A DNA stretch of 64,000 nt from Strigamia acuminata (lineage: Eukaryota > Arthropoda > Chilopoda > Geophilomorpha > Linotaeniidae). Both the position numbers and the translations under genes were made by a program. The notes under the pieces were generated by a model. That model was not told the DNA's origin. It worked only from the letters and a program-made list of their open reading frames with translations, and ran no database searches. Shown piece after piece: positions 49,881 to 62,745 of the stretch; within the stretch, counting starts at the first letter, position 1, and every line of letters begins with the position of its first letter. The stretch lies in contig OX442316.1 of the NCBI GenBank assembly GCA_949358305.1, positions 17,794,001-17,858,000 on the forward strand, written 5' to 3'.

Positions 49881-52730
49881 TCGGAAATCCTCGAGCCGCG
49901 CAGCCGCGTTGGCTGCTCGACTCGTTCGGACGACATCACTAAATTGAAAAATAAAAAGTATTTTTAAAAAAAAATATAAAATTAAAATAATTTTATTTTT
50001 TTTTGTTTTTTTTTTTCAATTTCAATTTTTTTGAATTGACTAAACAAGAAAACGTCATTTTCTGCATTTAAATTTTGTTTGGGAGAAATATATAAACCGC
50101 AGTTCGTTTTATTAAACTTTATGATACGATTCACTCGGATATATGAATTCGTAAAATGAATTTATATTTCTGTTACCTTCTTTTTCTTTTTTTTTTATGT
50201 CTCATTTTCCTTCTTTTTTCAAACGGAAAAAAAAGATAAAAGTGGGAATTTGTAACTCCACGTGTTGCGTGTGTAAGACGCGCGCGTTGGTTATTGCACC
50301 CTTAATAGCACCATTCTTCCTGCCTCTAGTCACGCATCGATTGGGGAGTGGGCTTAAAGCACCACCTGCTCGTGCACCACGTGCATCACTCGATGGCCCC
50401 CATCGGCGAGCTGCCTTTCACTTCACTTTCATTCTCGTTAGGAATTAGCGATTCCTCTTTTATGCCGTTACAGCTGCCCGAACGCGACCAATGACGCGAC
50501 GCGCCCATCTCGCGCAACCATTGATTTTTTTTTTCCTTTTAAAAAATTTAATTCAAAAAATTTAATTCAAAAAATTAAATTAAATTGGTTTTGATATTTC
50601 TGACTTGTTATTCGAAGAAACGTCGCGAAAAGCTAAAATTGAACAGAACGAAGTGGAAAAATTTGGACTTTTAGAATCGATGAAATGAAAAAAGAGGAGA
50701 AAACAATAGTGCAAACAAACTTATCATTTTTCTTTTGTTTTGCACTGATTTAATACCCGCAGGTGGAGCGCCCTCACGCTCTCGATAGCACGGTGGGGAA
50801 TTACACAAGTACCTTGACTAAAGCTCGAGTGGAAGAACGAAAGAATTTATATATTTATTTATTTGCGTTTGAAATGAGGTTTTAAAACAAACAATTTTGA
50901 AATTGAAGATTCATTTTTTTTTCCTTTTTTTTTCCTTTCTTTCGTTTTTATAGCACTTGAATGGTGGAAAAGGGACTTATCTCATTTACTGAGAGAACGC
51001 CGTGTGTACCGATGGCGTGACGAGGCACATTTCATCATCAGACGCAACTCTTATCTGAAGCAAGAGGAAATTTAGGTAGGGAACGTGCTGATGAGTGTGG
51101 ACGCGGTTCGGGTGTGCGATTTAAATTTACGATTAGTATCGTTTATTTCTCCGAATATGACAGGGTGTTGGCTCCCGGTATTTATGTTTTGGAATAAACA
51201 AGAAGGGGAATTCGTTTGCGACCAAAAAACGAACAACGATTCGCATTTTAATGACGCTCGTGTGTGCGTTTGTGCGTTTGGGGGTCGGCAAGAGATGATG
51301 AGCTGTCTCCAAGCTACTCATTTGCCCGCCCATTAAAACTGCGAATCATAATTGAAAAAAGGAATTACTAAATTTGAAAAAATGAGAAAGAAAAAAGGGA
51401 ATTATTTGTAGGAAATATTAATTGAAATGTTGAATAAGTTTATCCAGTAATGAAATTAATTAGCCAAAGCCATCAAAAGGAATCAAGCTGCAAGACAAAG
51501 CTTCTTTTTTCCACTTAATCCGTCATCTTTTCTTGTTTTGAGGCGATTAGACTGCAGGATGATTCTCTCATTAAGATTACATTTCGGTGGAAAATAATGA
51601 AGCTCAAACGTTGACTTGGCATCTTAATTAAGCGAAACGAGTTTTCAGTTTGAATTTTTTTGCGTTTTAGCGGTTTTTTCGTTGCGTTTGGGTATCGAGA
51701 CTTGTCTCTCTCTCTCTCTCTTCCATTAGAAACTTGTCGGCCGTCTTGGGATATTTGGAAAATCTTTTTCTGCAGTTGACATTCGATTACTCGCTAATAA
51801 ACATGGCACGAAATGAAGCAAAAGAATAAGAAATAGATTGAAGGGGTCTTGTTTGCGGGTCTCGTCGCGTTTCGGAACAATGTGTGGGGTGAAAAGTTAA
51901 AAGTCCGATTCATTCTCGCAACTTGTAATTGAAATTTGCTATTGCGGTCGCTTGAAGGATCATCCGGATGAGGGAACACGAAAGTCGAGAGGATTTTTTT
52001 TTCTTTTTTTTTGTCTTTTTTGTGCCGTGTCTCTCATGAACTGCAATCTCTCTCGTGTACACTTGTAGTGCACCCAAGATTTATTCTATGACTTGCTTAT
52101 TTCTCGAGAGAAATCTTCCAAAGATTTTTTTCTTCTTTTTCTGTTATTTTTTTTGTTCGTTGTGCTCGACTTATTGATTTTGCTAAACTTCTTTATAATA
52201 CTCGGATTAAGATTTTTGGCAAATAAAAAAAAGTTGATCTCGATGTTTATGAGGCGTAAGACACAATGGACGAGATCGTAACGGGGATCTTTACATCGTA
52301 TAGGCCCATAACTTATATTTTTATATATATATAAAACATTGCCAGAAATTCGAGATATGGGGTTTCGCGAATGACGTGACGCCCTCTGTTGGCTGTTTTT
52401 TTTGGCGAATGACGTCTTGATTAGTTGCGGAATGAAATTTGAAACATTCATACAATATTCATATTGTGATTACGAAATTATAAAGGATTCAAATTTACAT
52501 TTGTTGTTCGTTTTCATGTAAATTTGACGTGTTCGTTAAAAATTAAAACAAATCTGAAGGAAATTGGAGAGAGGAAGGGAAAAAAATTAATTTGGATTTT
52601 GACGTTTATAATGAAACTTTAATTGGAGGTGAAAAATTAGGGAATTAATGGAATAGACATAAACGAGCAAGTTCGAATTAATCTTGGTAAACCCTTTTTA
52701 GATTTTTAAAAGGAGAAATGGAAATGCTTA

Positions 52731-52754
52731 GCAGGGAAGTTAAGGGGCAGCACG
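52731..52754 (+). repeat. Short dispersed repeat, copy B
   Basis: GCAGGGAAGTTAAGGGGCAG, then CACG. After the shared block both this copy and copy A continue with a loosely similar TTTGTCG-containing flank. Confidence 0.4.
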
Positions 52755-55603
52755 AATAAATATTTTGTCGTATTCATTTCCTATTAATTTTTTTTTTCTC
52801 ATTCGATGAAAAATGTCATTTTATTGATGTTCTGAAAGGAATATTACAAAAAGACGGTCGGTATTAAAATATCAATGTCATTTTTTCCCAGCCCATCTTA
52901 GTGGCACTCGAGGGCTTCCCAATTTGCCAATCAGAAAGGCTTAACGCTTCTTTCCGATCTATTTTCCCTCGACACTGTAGAAAGGAAGGAGGCAAAAAAA
53001 GTGTAGCGTAATCTCGAGAGATCCATCGCCTGTGGTCCATCAAACAGCACGCAGAAACGCAGAAACTTTGAAATGGAATTTGATGCTGGTGAAAAAAGTT
53101 GATTTAACTTATTGACATTTTCTTGAAGTTTTAAAATTCAAATATTTAAAATAAAAAAATTTTTTTTATGTAAAATTGAAATTTTTTTTTTTTTTTTTTT
53201 GGTTTTGAGCTGAGATGTCAAGCTCGGAGCTTTTTATTTTTAATTTACGCTTTTCTCGCTCTTAAACCTAAAGGCAGAAATAATACCCGTCCAATTGGCT
53301 CATTTCTGTGGCAAAATGGGGTACTTGGAAGAAGGGAAAGCCTGCCATCTAATGGTGAAAATAAATTTTAAAATTTTTCTCCTTTTAACACTACAATGCG
53401 ACAGATTTAGAGAATGACCTGTGATAAGATTAACCTAAAGATTGTGAGAAAGGAAATTGGATAATATCCAAGTGTCAATATACGAAGCGTGTAATGCAGG
53501 GAAGAAAACTGCAAATTTGTAGTTGGGCTTGTACGTATTTGATGAAAGTTTGAGACTTTAAAATTGGATTTTTGGGTCTTTAGGATTCAAAATTAATCGC
53601 GATGTGTGTCTCTTTTTTTTTCTTTTTTCTTTTTTTTTTTTCTTCTTTTTTTGGATAGCGGAAAAATTTTTTAATTTCCTACAACTGCACTTTTGTTTTA
53701 TCTCAAATGTGTGGAGACGAAAAAAAAAATGCTCGGTATAAAATTGAATGAGCTGCAATAAGATCCCGTCCCAACCTGCAGGGATAATGAAATTTATTTT
53801 TTTTTCTCTCCAAATTTGCATAAAAGGCAAAAGAATGGATGAATCAAATTGTGCGAAGGGAAGAGAAAAAAAAGCGTGTTTAAATTTTTAGTTTTAGTTT
53901 TCCAAAATAAAAGTTAATTTCCAATTATATATACATATCTGATTGAATTTCGCGAAAAACAAATTTGAAAGCGGATAGATCTGGTCGAAAGATAAAATTA
54001 AAAGAGAGAGGAATTAAATTGAAATATTAATTCTTTTTTCGGAGCGTGAGATCGATGGTTGCGTTAGAAAATGCTTTATTTGCGCACGAGAGCTTGTTAG
54101 GGCCGAGAGACGGTGCTGGCCGCTACAATTAGTGGCGCTGAGCGTGATGTGAGCTGTGGGAAAAGTGATTCCAACTAATCTAACACTAATGGGTGTAAAA
54201 TGAACAAAGCATAAAATATCAACAAGGACCACAAATCCCTCTAAACTGGCACTGCGAGCTCAAACCCGTGTTACGGGCCATTTTGCCTTAATATCCCGCG
54301 TTCTGACGGTTCGTTGCGACTGCATTTGCCGTAAACGGCAAGTGCAATTGGGATTATTAAAATAAACTTCTCCGCGTGAGATTTTGTCGACCGGCGGTGT
54401 TTGTGTCTTCATGCCGCGTGAGGTTGACTCGCTGCGGCATCGACGGATTTCAATTCCCGTCGAATTATTTTTGTTTTTATTTTTTCGTTTGTTTTCGCAT
54501 TTTATAATTTTTTCTTCTTGATTTGGATAATTAATAGCAAAAGCTTATAAAGTTTAGTCGAAAAAAGTCTTTAATCTTGGCTCGTTAAATAAAACGAGAT
54601 AAATTTAGAAAAATGCTAGACTGAAAATGAGGTGCTGAAAGAATACACACTCGACTTATTTTTCATGAGTTTAATGACTTAATCCAAATCCCAGCTGAGA
54701 GTCACATACTCTCTTCTTTGTTCTTCCGAAGAAAAGTGCCTCAATTTTTTGTTCCAACATTTTTTTTTGTGATGTGAGGTCCAATCAAGTTGTCTTTACT
54801 TTCCTTTTTTGCTTTTTCTTTAAGATCTTTAATTGTAATCGTGGGATCTGACATGGTGGAAAGAAATAATTGTATGGGCTGGTTGAAAAACTTAATTATC
54901 TGTATCAAAGACTAATATTAATTTGGTAGATTGATTGAGAATGTAGAACGTCGGGGAAAAGGTTTTGCAAGTGTACCTCAGGTTCCAATCTGATTTCCAC
55001 TTGAAAGCATAGATGAAAAGCACACAGCGAAATCCAAGAAAATGAAATTTCTTGTTCAGCCACTCGAACTTGCAACATCTAAACGCATTACGCAATGTAT
55101 ATATCTTGTCGCGCTCTCACTTTTACGGTAAAATACTTATCGCGATCGGTTGCTCATTTCTAAGACAAGTTAAACAGTAAAATTACTCTTTGGTTCTCAA
55201 AACAATATTACTAATTTATTCACACACTTGATGAAAGAAAGGATTATCACAACTTGCGATACTTTACAAAAGATGAAAAAATTTACAATGAACTGAGTTA
55301 AATAAAACGGTGCGAGTTACTTAACTCGACTTTGAGGAGTAGTCATTTTTAGACTAAATAAATGTTGCTTTACAAGTTTACAATTGGAAATTTCTGTCTA
55401 TCTCTAATGGTTTTCAAGATAATTTTTCAATGACCTTGATGGAACATTCCAAGGTCAAATTTTGGGTTATCGAAGAATTGCCCCACCCAACTTTAATACT
55501 TTAGATGCAATGTCAGCACTTTCAGAAATGTTTAGTAGAGTTTCAGACTTTTTTACCACCCTATATATTAGAAAATGCATTTCAATATAATTTCAACGGA
55601 TAG

Positions 55604-55664
55604 AGGCGCATTCATAAAGTCATTTAAAACTTGTTTATATTTAAATGTCCGTAGGAATGCGCCT
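55604..55664. repeat. Fold-back repeat with AGGCGCATTC ends
   Basis: AGGCGCATTCATAAAGTCAT pairs with inverted AGGCGCATTCCTACGGACAT (about 26-bp arms, six mismatches). Its termini are related to those at 11186 and 30681. Confidence 0.65.
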
Positions 55665-56272
55665 ACTGTTCGATAAACAAGACTAGAGCAGTTTACGAAA
55701 GGCAGTTTCTTTTATTGGAGAAAGCTCGAAATAAAGTGACGTTAATTTAATTGGAAATCCCGTGTGTAAATAGTTGGAATTGGTGTTGCATTTGTGTTTA
55801 TAAATGAATAAACATTAATTAGGACAGAAACTGGCCCTTAAATGGCACATTTGTGTTGTTTAGGGTAGGTTTTAGTTTTCGTTTTATTTTGTTTGGAGAA
55901 ACGGAGGATGTTAGGGAGAGGGAAAAAAGGCTAATGACTGTAGCGTAGTTAATCTTACCCATGGGTAGTCAGTGCGGTAAACACCAACATAAGTTGTGTG
56001 TGTACGGTGAAGGAGAAGAAGAAAAACAGCAAACAGTCACCTATTTAACCGGGAATGGCCACGAGTTTTATGTCGGGTTTTATGTATATTAAACGTGTAT
56101 ATGGAGCACATAAACGGAAGTGGAAATCCTTAGCTACACATGAATATGCGCTTAAGCATTTTGGGCGACGAGTTCTTTGTCGCCACATGAGAGCCCGGTC
56201 GTCATAGCAACAAATCTCTCAGCTGTACGTCTCGAGGATGATGCAAATAGATGAATTTTATCACATTGGCTA

Positions 56273-56304
<32 letters not shown>

Positions 56305-57616
56305 TAAAAAAAAAATAAAATAAAATAAAACCGAAGCGGATTCTAATTTGAAATTCATGCCAAATTCATCTTGAGGATTCCAGATGGAAGAAATTGGGAA
56401 AAAAAATTAATTGTGAATAAATTATACATGCGTTTATGTAGTTATTGGAAAAAATATTAGGATCCCTTTAAGATGGAGTTTTTTTTGTGTTAAGGGAGAA
56501 TGAAGAAAGGAATCTGTAAGCGATTACAGCTATTTGGGATGCACTAAAAAAAATAGCGGGGAAAAAGTGAGGTTATTGATTGATTGCTCTTGGGAGTAGC
56601 GAAGTGAGTAGACATAAGCTGAGTTTTGCAATGAGGAAGTGAGCGGACCAATGCGAATGATTGAAGTTTCATTTCCGGGCAAGGAAAAAGTGATAACAAA
56701 ACATTTATTTTTTTTAAAAAAGAAAAAAAAAATTTCCTTGTAACAAACGAGCGGACAATTAAGTTTGGCACTTCATCTCCATAAATCATTTGACCAATTG
56801 ATGCAGAGGAAAAGAATATAAAGATCACGTGGAAATCTCTCTTGCAAATGATCCGAGGCGAATTGAACATTTTGATAAATTACCTGAAGAATTAGAGGGA
56901 AAATGCACACGTTTAACGCAAAGGAATTTATTATATTAGAAATTTTCTTTTTTTTTAAATATTTTGTGTGTTGCAGGTAAAACAACTCTTGAGTGAACAT
57001 TTAATTATGAGAATTATAAAGAGAGTGGCTTTATTTTGGCCGAACCGAGCTTCCGTATAGCGATCTCATAAAATATGTGTTTTCACAAAGAGTTGATGAT
57101 TTCTCCATCCATAACAAAAGATAAACTTTAATCACGTTCATTAGGTGGAATCAGCGGGAATTCGTCATCAATCTTACTCATATTTAAAACTTCCTGCCCT
57201 GCAACTGCATGATTATTCACGATGCGACATCATTAAGAATCGAAATTAAATTTCTCCATCTGCGTCTAAAAATAACGCGCATCGGTTTTATTTACTGCGA
57301 GCGACTGGGCGAATTAATTAATTAATTTCTAGTGGTCACTTGGTCAGTTGGGTGAGTGAATCACTTAATTTCTCGGCGGGCAGCCGTCTGCACGACGTGT
57401 CATTAATCGTATCGACTCAAATGCAATTCCCTTCACCTTTTTACGGACACGAAACACGGCTTTGCTTTTACACTTCTTATTCGCGAACCAACAGTTTCTA
57501 TCGGAGCAAAAAAGAGAGTAGAAGAACTCGTCCGCTTTTAATCAAAACCTTTTCCCAGTCTAACAATTCGATAACCCCGCGTCGGTCCACTAAATGGTCG
57601 TAGCAGAAAAGGCGGG

Positions 57617-57642
57617 TGGACTGTGGACTGTGGACTGTGGAC
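57617..57642 (+). repeat. (GTGGACT)n heptanucleotide repeat
   Basis: Nearly four perfect copies of GTGGACT. Confidence 0.85.
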
Positions 57643-60600
57643 AGCGGACACCGACCCGCAGCTCTGCTGTAACTCTTCACATCCGCAAATCGTAAATGAC
57701 GTTTTGAAAAGTGCAAAACTCGATCTTGGCCATTTTTTTTATCGTATAGGAAATTCAGTCAGTTAAGTATAAATTCACTTTTCTTCTCGTAACCATGCGA
57801 TGGCGGATACCGGGTTGGTCGTGCGTCCTAATGGCAGTGACCAAAGGTCGAGTTGCTGGAAAAAATATCAACGTGAGTTCAGTCGTATGGAAAGTGCAGA
57901 TAGGACGGGAGGTAGTTGACATTTCTTGGCCGGGTTTGGGCGGGCAGCGGATTAGAAAAGCGGTTGCACGACGAGAAATAAATATTTTGCTGGAAAAATG
58001 TGCCGGATTGCAATTACCGAGCTAGAATGTCAACTGCGTGTGATATGCCGCATTTTCAAGTCGTTTTTATTAGAAAAGTGTCACAACTTGGTTGTGGATT
58101 AGCAAAAAATGTACACGGTTTAACGTGACAACACCTCTCACGTGTTGCAAATGAATTCAATGAAAGTTTGTTGTTAAAAATTTTTTGTTGTTGTTTATCG
58201 TATAAAAAGTGTCGAGACAAAGCCGAGAGTGGACACGGAATGACTTGCGTAAGTTTGGTAAGGTGGAAAAAAAATGATGGGGGAAAACGAGAAGAAATGT
58301 AAGAAAAATCGAGGAAATGAAAATAAGGTTTCTAGATATATGGGAAAGAAATTTTTTTTTTTTACCTGGATTTTGGAACGTGCGTGACACTTGGCACGCC
58401 AAATGTGTTTTTATGATGTTGCTGTGTTTGCTCATTTGTGTCCAACGAAATGTGTGATCTGTTTGACACACGGGCGTCCAATTTCGCTCTTTTTTCCCTG
58501 TCTTCCTGTCTTTTTTTTTATTTACGATCCGAATTTTTTATTTCCTTTGCATGCAAACAAACATTAAATTTGATCTGAACTCTTTGGGATGTTTTCCTTT
58601 TTTTTTCTATTGATTGATGGCAATTTGACGCCACGTTACGTAAATATTATTTAAATAAAAAAAAAATAAAGTGTCTTGTTATTTAAACTGCTGGCAGTGA
58701 TGAAAAAAGGTCGTTTTAGTTTGTTTAAACGGAATTAATATTAAGAATGCAAACAAATTTTAAAATTTAAAAAGAAAAATTTGAATTTAATGCGTCAATA
58801 AATCAAACGGGGAGGAAAAAGCGGATTTTATTCATTATTGGTCGGTGTTTTGCTCGGTTATAAAGCACCGCCACACGTGTCTCAAGTGCTGGATACACGA
58901 AGGCTGAGCCAGATGTTTGTGCAGACAAAATGGGACGTCGTTATTTGATTGCTGTATAATGACGATGACCGTTGCCGTTATTCCAGCGAGCGTAGATTAA
59001 TGAAGACATGAACGTGCAGGAAATGAATGCGAGCTAATCTGTATTCGTTATAGAAAAGAAAAAGATGTTCGTAATGCTGCGTGTAATGCAGTGCAGCTCT
59101 CTCGGTGCAATGCGGTGCAGCTATTTTGAATTAAAGCAAACAGGCCCCGAATATTCATGCAATGGCCACTGTTTTATCTCTTTTGATAATTAAATTTGAA
59201 TAGTGGTTGTGGCAAGTTTGGCGAAATTTTCCGTCTGGGGCGCATAAATAGGGGAATTCGTTTTTAAATTGGCCGCGCGAGATTAGCCTCCCTCGGCCTA
59301 AGCCCGGGTTGATTTTGCGCGCTTCGTAAACATTGGAATTACATACTAAAATAATAGGAGTTTTCGAATCAAATGTTGCTTTAGTCTTTATATTTAGATT
59401 GAAAAAGTTAGGTTATGAATTTTAACGATTTCTCCATGTTGAGATGGAATGTTATCCGGTGTTTGTCCTTTTAATCATAAGTTAGAAAGGAAATGAGCAT
59501 TTGGGACTCGGAATTAGAATAGAAAACCGCACTCACGTTCCAACCCATGACCCAAACGAGGAAGAAAAAAAAATTACATTTGGACTGCAACTGACAAGAA
59601 AAGGAAATTGAAGAGCAGTGAGGACGGAAAAGATCATAAATGAGCGACAGATGGCAGCGGAGAAACAGAACAGACGCTGCAGATTGCCGCCGTATAAATA
59701 ATCCGTGGGTTTTGTAAATGAGCACGATTAAAGTTTTGATACGCAAATGACATTTTTAGAGACGATTATCTCGAACCGCAATCTCTCGATTCATCAATCT
59801 CGCTTTTAAGCGATAAGACACCTTGGTTTCTTGCAGTGCCCAGATAAGACGTGATAAACGGGTGTTAATTACACAGCTGATTCCACACTTAAGCTCTTTT
59901 CCATTATAGCAAGTGCGAGCCAGAAATAAGTTGCTTTCCCAAAAGATGCAGGTGCGATTTAATTTATTTTTATTTTTATTTTTATTTTTCGCCTCGCCAA
60001 AGTGCATCATCACGTTGTAGCGTGCACAATATAAAGACAGCTTCACTTAAAATGCATTTTGCCATGTTTTATGCGTGTGAATTATGTTTTAGTGGCGGGA
60101 AATGCGATATAAACAATGCGCCGCGCTGTCTGTCGTTTTATGGTTAAGTTTTGGGTAATTGGAAAACGAGAGGAGGAAGAGGAAGAAATGACAAGTTGCG
60201 AGTATAATGCGATTAATAACGAATGAGTTGTGTTTTTATTTTTAAATAAATGCGCTAATTTTTCGGGTTAGTTTTCTCGCTACACACTTTTAACGAGCGT
60301 TTTGCAATGAATGGGAGAGTTTTACGAGGTGCAAATGCCAAGCTCGTTTAACTCGACAGCCATTTTAGCCGGACCTCAAACAAATACTGGTAGAGCGCGG
60401 ATTTGCACTTTGGTTGCACATACACTCGATTGGATTAAACGCGGTGCAATTGGCGCCCTCAAATCATTGCGAATTGCTGTATACGGTATTACTCGTCGCT
60501 GTTGCTGCCTGTGATGCCTGTTATGTTTTATTTTATTTTGCTTTTTTTATTCTTGTTGTTATTTATTTTGGTATTTTGGGTTTTTTTTTATTAAAGGAAA

Positions 60601-60895
60601 TAGAAAAGGGAGAAAGGTCTCGGTTGCTGTACGTGCTCGGAATATTGTATATAATTTTCTAACGCCTATATCCACATGTCACATCATTTCTGTCCACGCC
60701 TCGGCGCCCGAAACGGCCATTGGCGCAATGGCGGAGGCCGAATCCCTACAAATTGGTTGTCATGGCGAATTACGGACGAACGTAGGCAACATTGAAGCCC
60801 GTTTCCTGCATACAAAATAATCTTAATGCCGAGGGATTGTTTGCTACAAATTATTTTAAATGAAAAGAAAAAAATGCATATGTAGATTTTATTTT

Positions 60896-61112
60896 TAAAG
60901 TGCACATTTTGAACGTAAGCAACGCATTTTGACCCTGTCAAGGTGCATTTTAAACAGAAAAAAATGTGCATTTTGACAGAAAAAGGTGCATTTTGACAGA
61001 AAAAGGTGCATTTTGAAGAGAAAAAGTGCATTTTATAAAGAGAAAGTGCATTTTAAACTGAAAAAAGTGCATTTTGAACAGGAAAAATGCATTTTGTATG
61101 TGAAAAGTGCAC
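60896..61112. repeat. ~21-bp minisatellite
   Basis: About ten units of GTGCATTTTGAACAGAAAAA with small length changes. It produces spurious minus-strand frames rich in KCTF. Confidence 0.9.
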
Positions 61113-62586
61113 TTTAAGACCTCCAAAAAAATTGAATTTTGCATTTTTACATTTTTAAATTTTCTTTTTAAAATTTGTGCATTTTATTTTTGTTTTTTCC
61201 TTGCATGTTCTTTTTGTTTGGTCGAAGAGATGACATGTTTATTTGTTTGTTTTTATTACGTCTTAAACAAAGATGAGTGTACTTAGCTGTCTTCATTGGG
61301 AACATCTGCTGCCCACATTAGAAAAATATTAGAAAAATCGGACAGCTCGAATACACCGTCGAGCTAGGTATATACGACTCAACCTTTGGGCTTTGACTCG
61401 ACTTTTCTCCGCGCGTAAAAGGCCAAATTTGCAGACACGAAAGCTAATCAATGCTGCATTTCTAAGACACAATTGCCGGCACCTGTGGACTAAATATCCC
61501 AATAAAATGACTCAACTTGAGTGAGTAAATATCTTTTATATCTTGATCAATATTGTGTTGTACGTACGTACACGTGCGTTCTGATTGGTGGACTATTGAA
61601 CTAACCTGTCATTCACTTACATTTTAATCTTTCTTCAAGATTAAGCTAAAAGAGCAATTAAATCGGGACGGAAGTAGAGAAATATTTAATCTTTTGCGCA
61701 GTTATTAGCAGGAAAAAAAAGTGAATGGGGACAAAATTTGTTTCTCCGAGTTAAATGCAAAAGGTCAGAGAGAACACTTAAAGAATTTAATGAATGTATA
61801 AAGAGGTCTTACGTTCAAGTTTTACGTCCCTTTTATAAACTAGCCCGAGTTAAAATTGCAACTCGTAAGCAAACGACACTCAAAGCAGTTGTTAGTCAAA
61901 TTAAATTCTTCCTCTTCCGAAAGTCGGGTATTCTTGAGTCAAGTGAAAGCGAAACGTCACCGACGGTCAACTCGGGGCGGAGCTTATTGCTTATTGAATT
62001 ACGCATACGGAAATAACGTAATAATTAATTTTGCTCGTTTTAAATGGAAATCAATCGATTTTCGAAGTTAAACAAATGTAAAATCTCGGCGAACACGTGA
62101 GAAACCTGCGCTTAATTGCATTTACGAGTTTGGAGTGCGAATTCTGCACGAATTAAGTTGCGTCCAACGCAATTAGTTAATAGTTGCAACACCAACAACA
62201 AAAGGGAAAAGTGGATTCTTTCTATTCAAATGATGGACGGAGGAAAAAAAAATTTTAAAGTTGATTTGCGTGCGATGAATAAATTGAATCGGACTGTCGC
62301 TTTAATGGATTTCTTTTTTGTTATTTTTAAAGTTGAGAAATTAATGTTTTCGTCTCCTTAATTCCATTATCAGTCGCAATTGTTTCCGGAATTAAATTTC
62401 TCGTGTTGAAGCACCACAAATTTATTTTATTTATTATTTAGAATTTATTTTTTTATTATTATTATTATTTTTGAATTGATTTGAAAGATGCTTTCTCAAC
62501 AATTTGGTAACCGTGGAAACACAGATGCGCCGATCTTTGAGTCGCTATTAAATTTTTTTTATGCGGATAATTGAGTGAATAAAAAT

Positions 62587-62745
62587 TTATTTCTCCATGG
62601 CAGCTGCGATGTAGTTCTCAATAGAGGTGATTCGAAATTCGTGCCGCCATTGACTAATGAGCATGCGCGGTTTAAAGAGCTTCAAAATGGGATGGTACTT
62701 TGCCAAATGAGGTCCAATCATGTTTGCATAAACCAACGTCAGGAA
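62587..62745 (-). CDS. Possible last coding exon of an unidentified gene
   Basis: On the minus strand, a pyrimidine-rich acceptor (TTTCTTTTTATAG|TTCC) is followed by 52 open codons and a TAA at 62589-62587. An in-frame TAG sits exactly at the acceptor, as expected where an exon begins. The peptide starts FLTLVYANMIGPHLAKYHP and ends SIENYIAAAMEK, with a mixed amphipathic composition that does not look like a homopolymer frame. An AATAAA overlaps the stop and more lie within 150 bp, which fits a 3' end. I do not recognise the family. A C-terminal helix of a glutathione-transferase-like or small mitochondrial protein is only a guess. No further exon of it is recognised between here and 64000. 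Confidence 0.42.
   Translation of the reverse strand, partial: FLTLVYANMIGPHLAKYHPILKLFKPRMLISQWRHEFRITSIENYIAAAMEK

Larger units (their letters stand above)
49881..62586. other. Intergenic region upstream of the Dscam-like gene
   Basis: 12.7 kb without a recognised gene. A CpG-richer segment at about 50250-50520 extends the promoter-proximal region. A fold-back repeat (55604-55664), a 21-bp minisatellite (60896-61112) and many poly-T and (TTTTTA)n tracts occur. Open frames here, for example 57795-58025 and 60311-60514 on the plus strand, show no domain or signal I can identify. Confidence 0.5.

Noticed and set aside
57795-58025. 76-residue plus-strand frame beginning MRWRIPGWSC
   Set aside because: No recognisable domain or signal peptide and no neighbouring exons. 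Kept as intergenic.
60684-61144. KCTF-rich minus-strand frames
   Set aside because: Translations of the 21-bp minisatellite.
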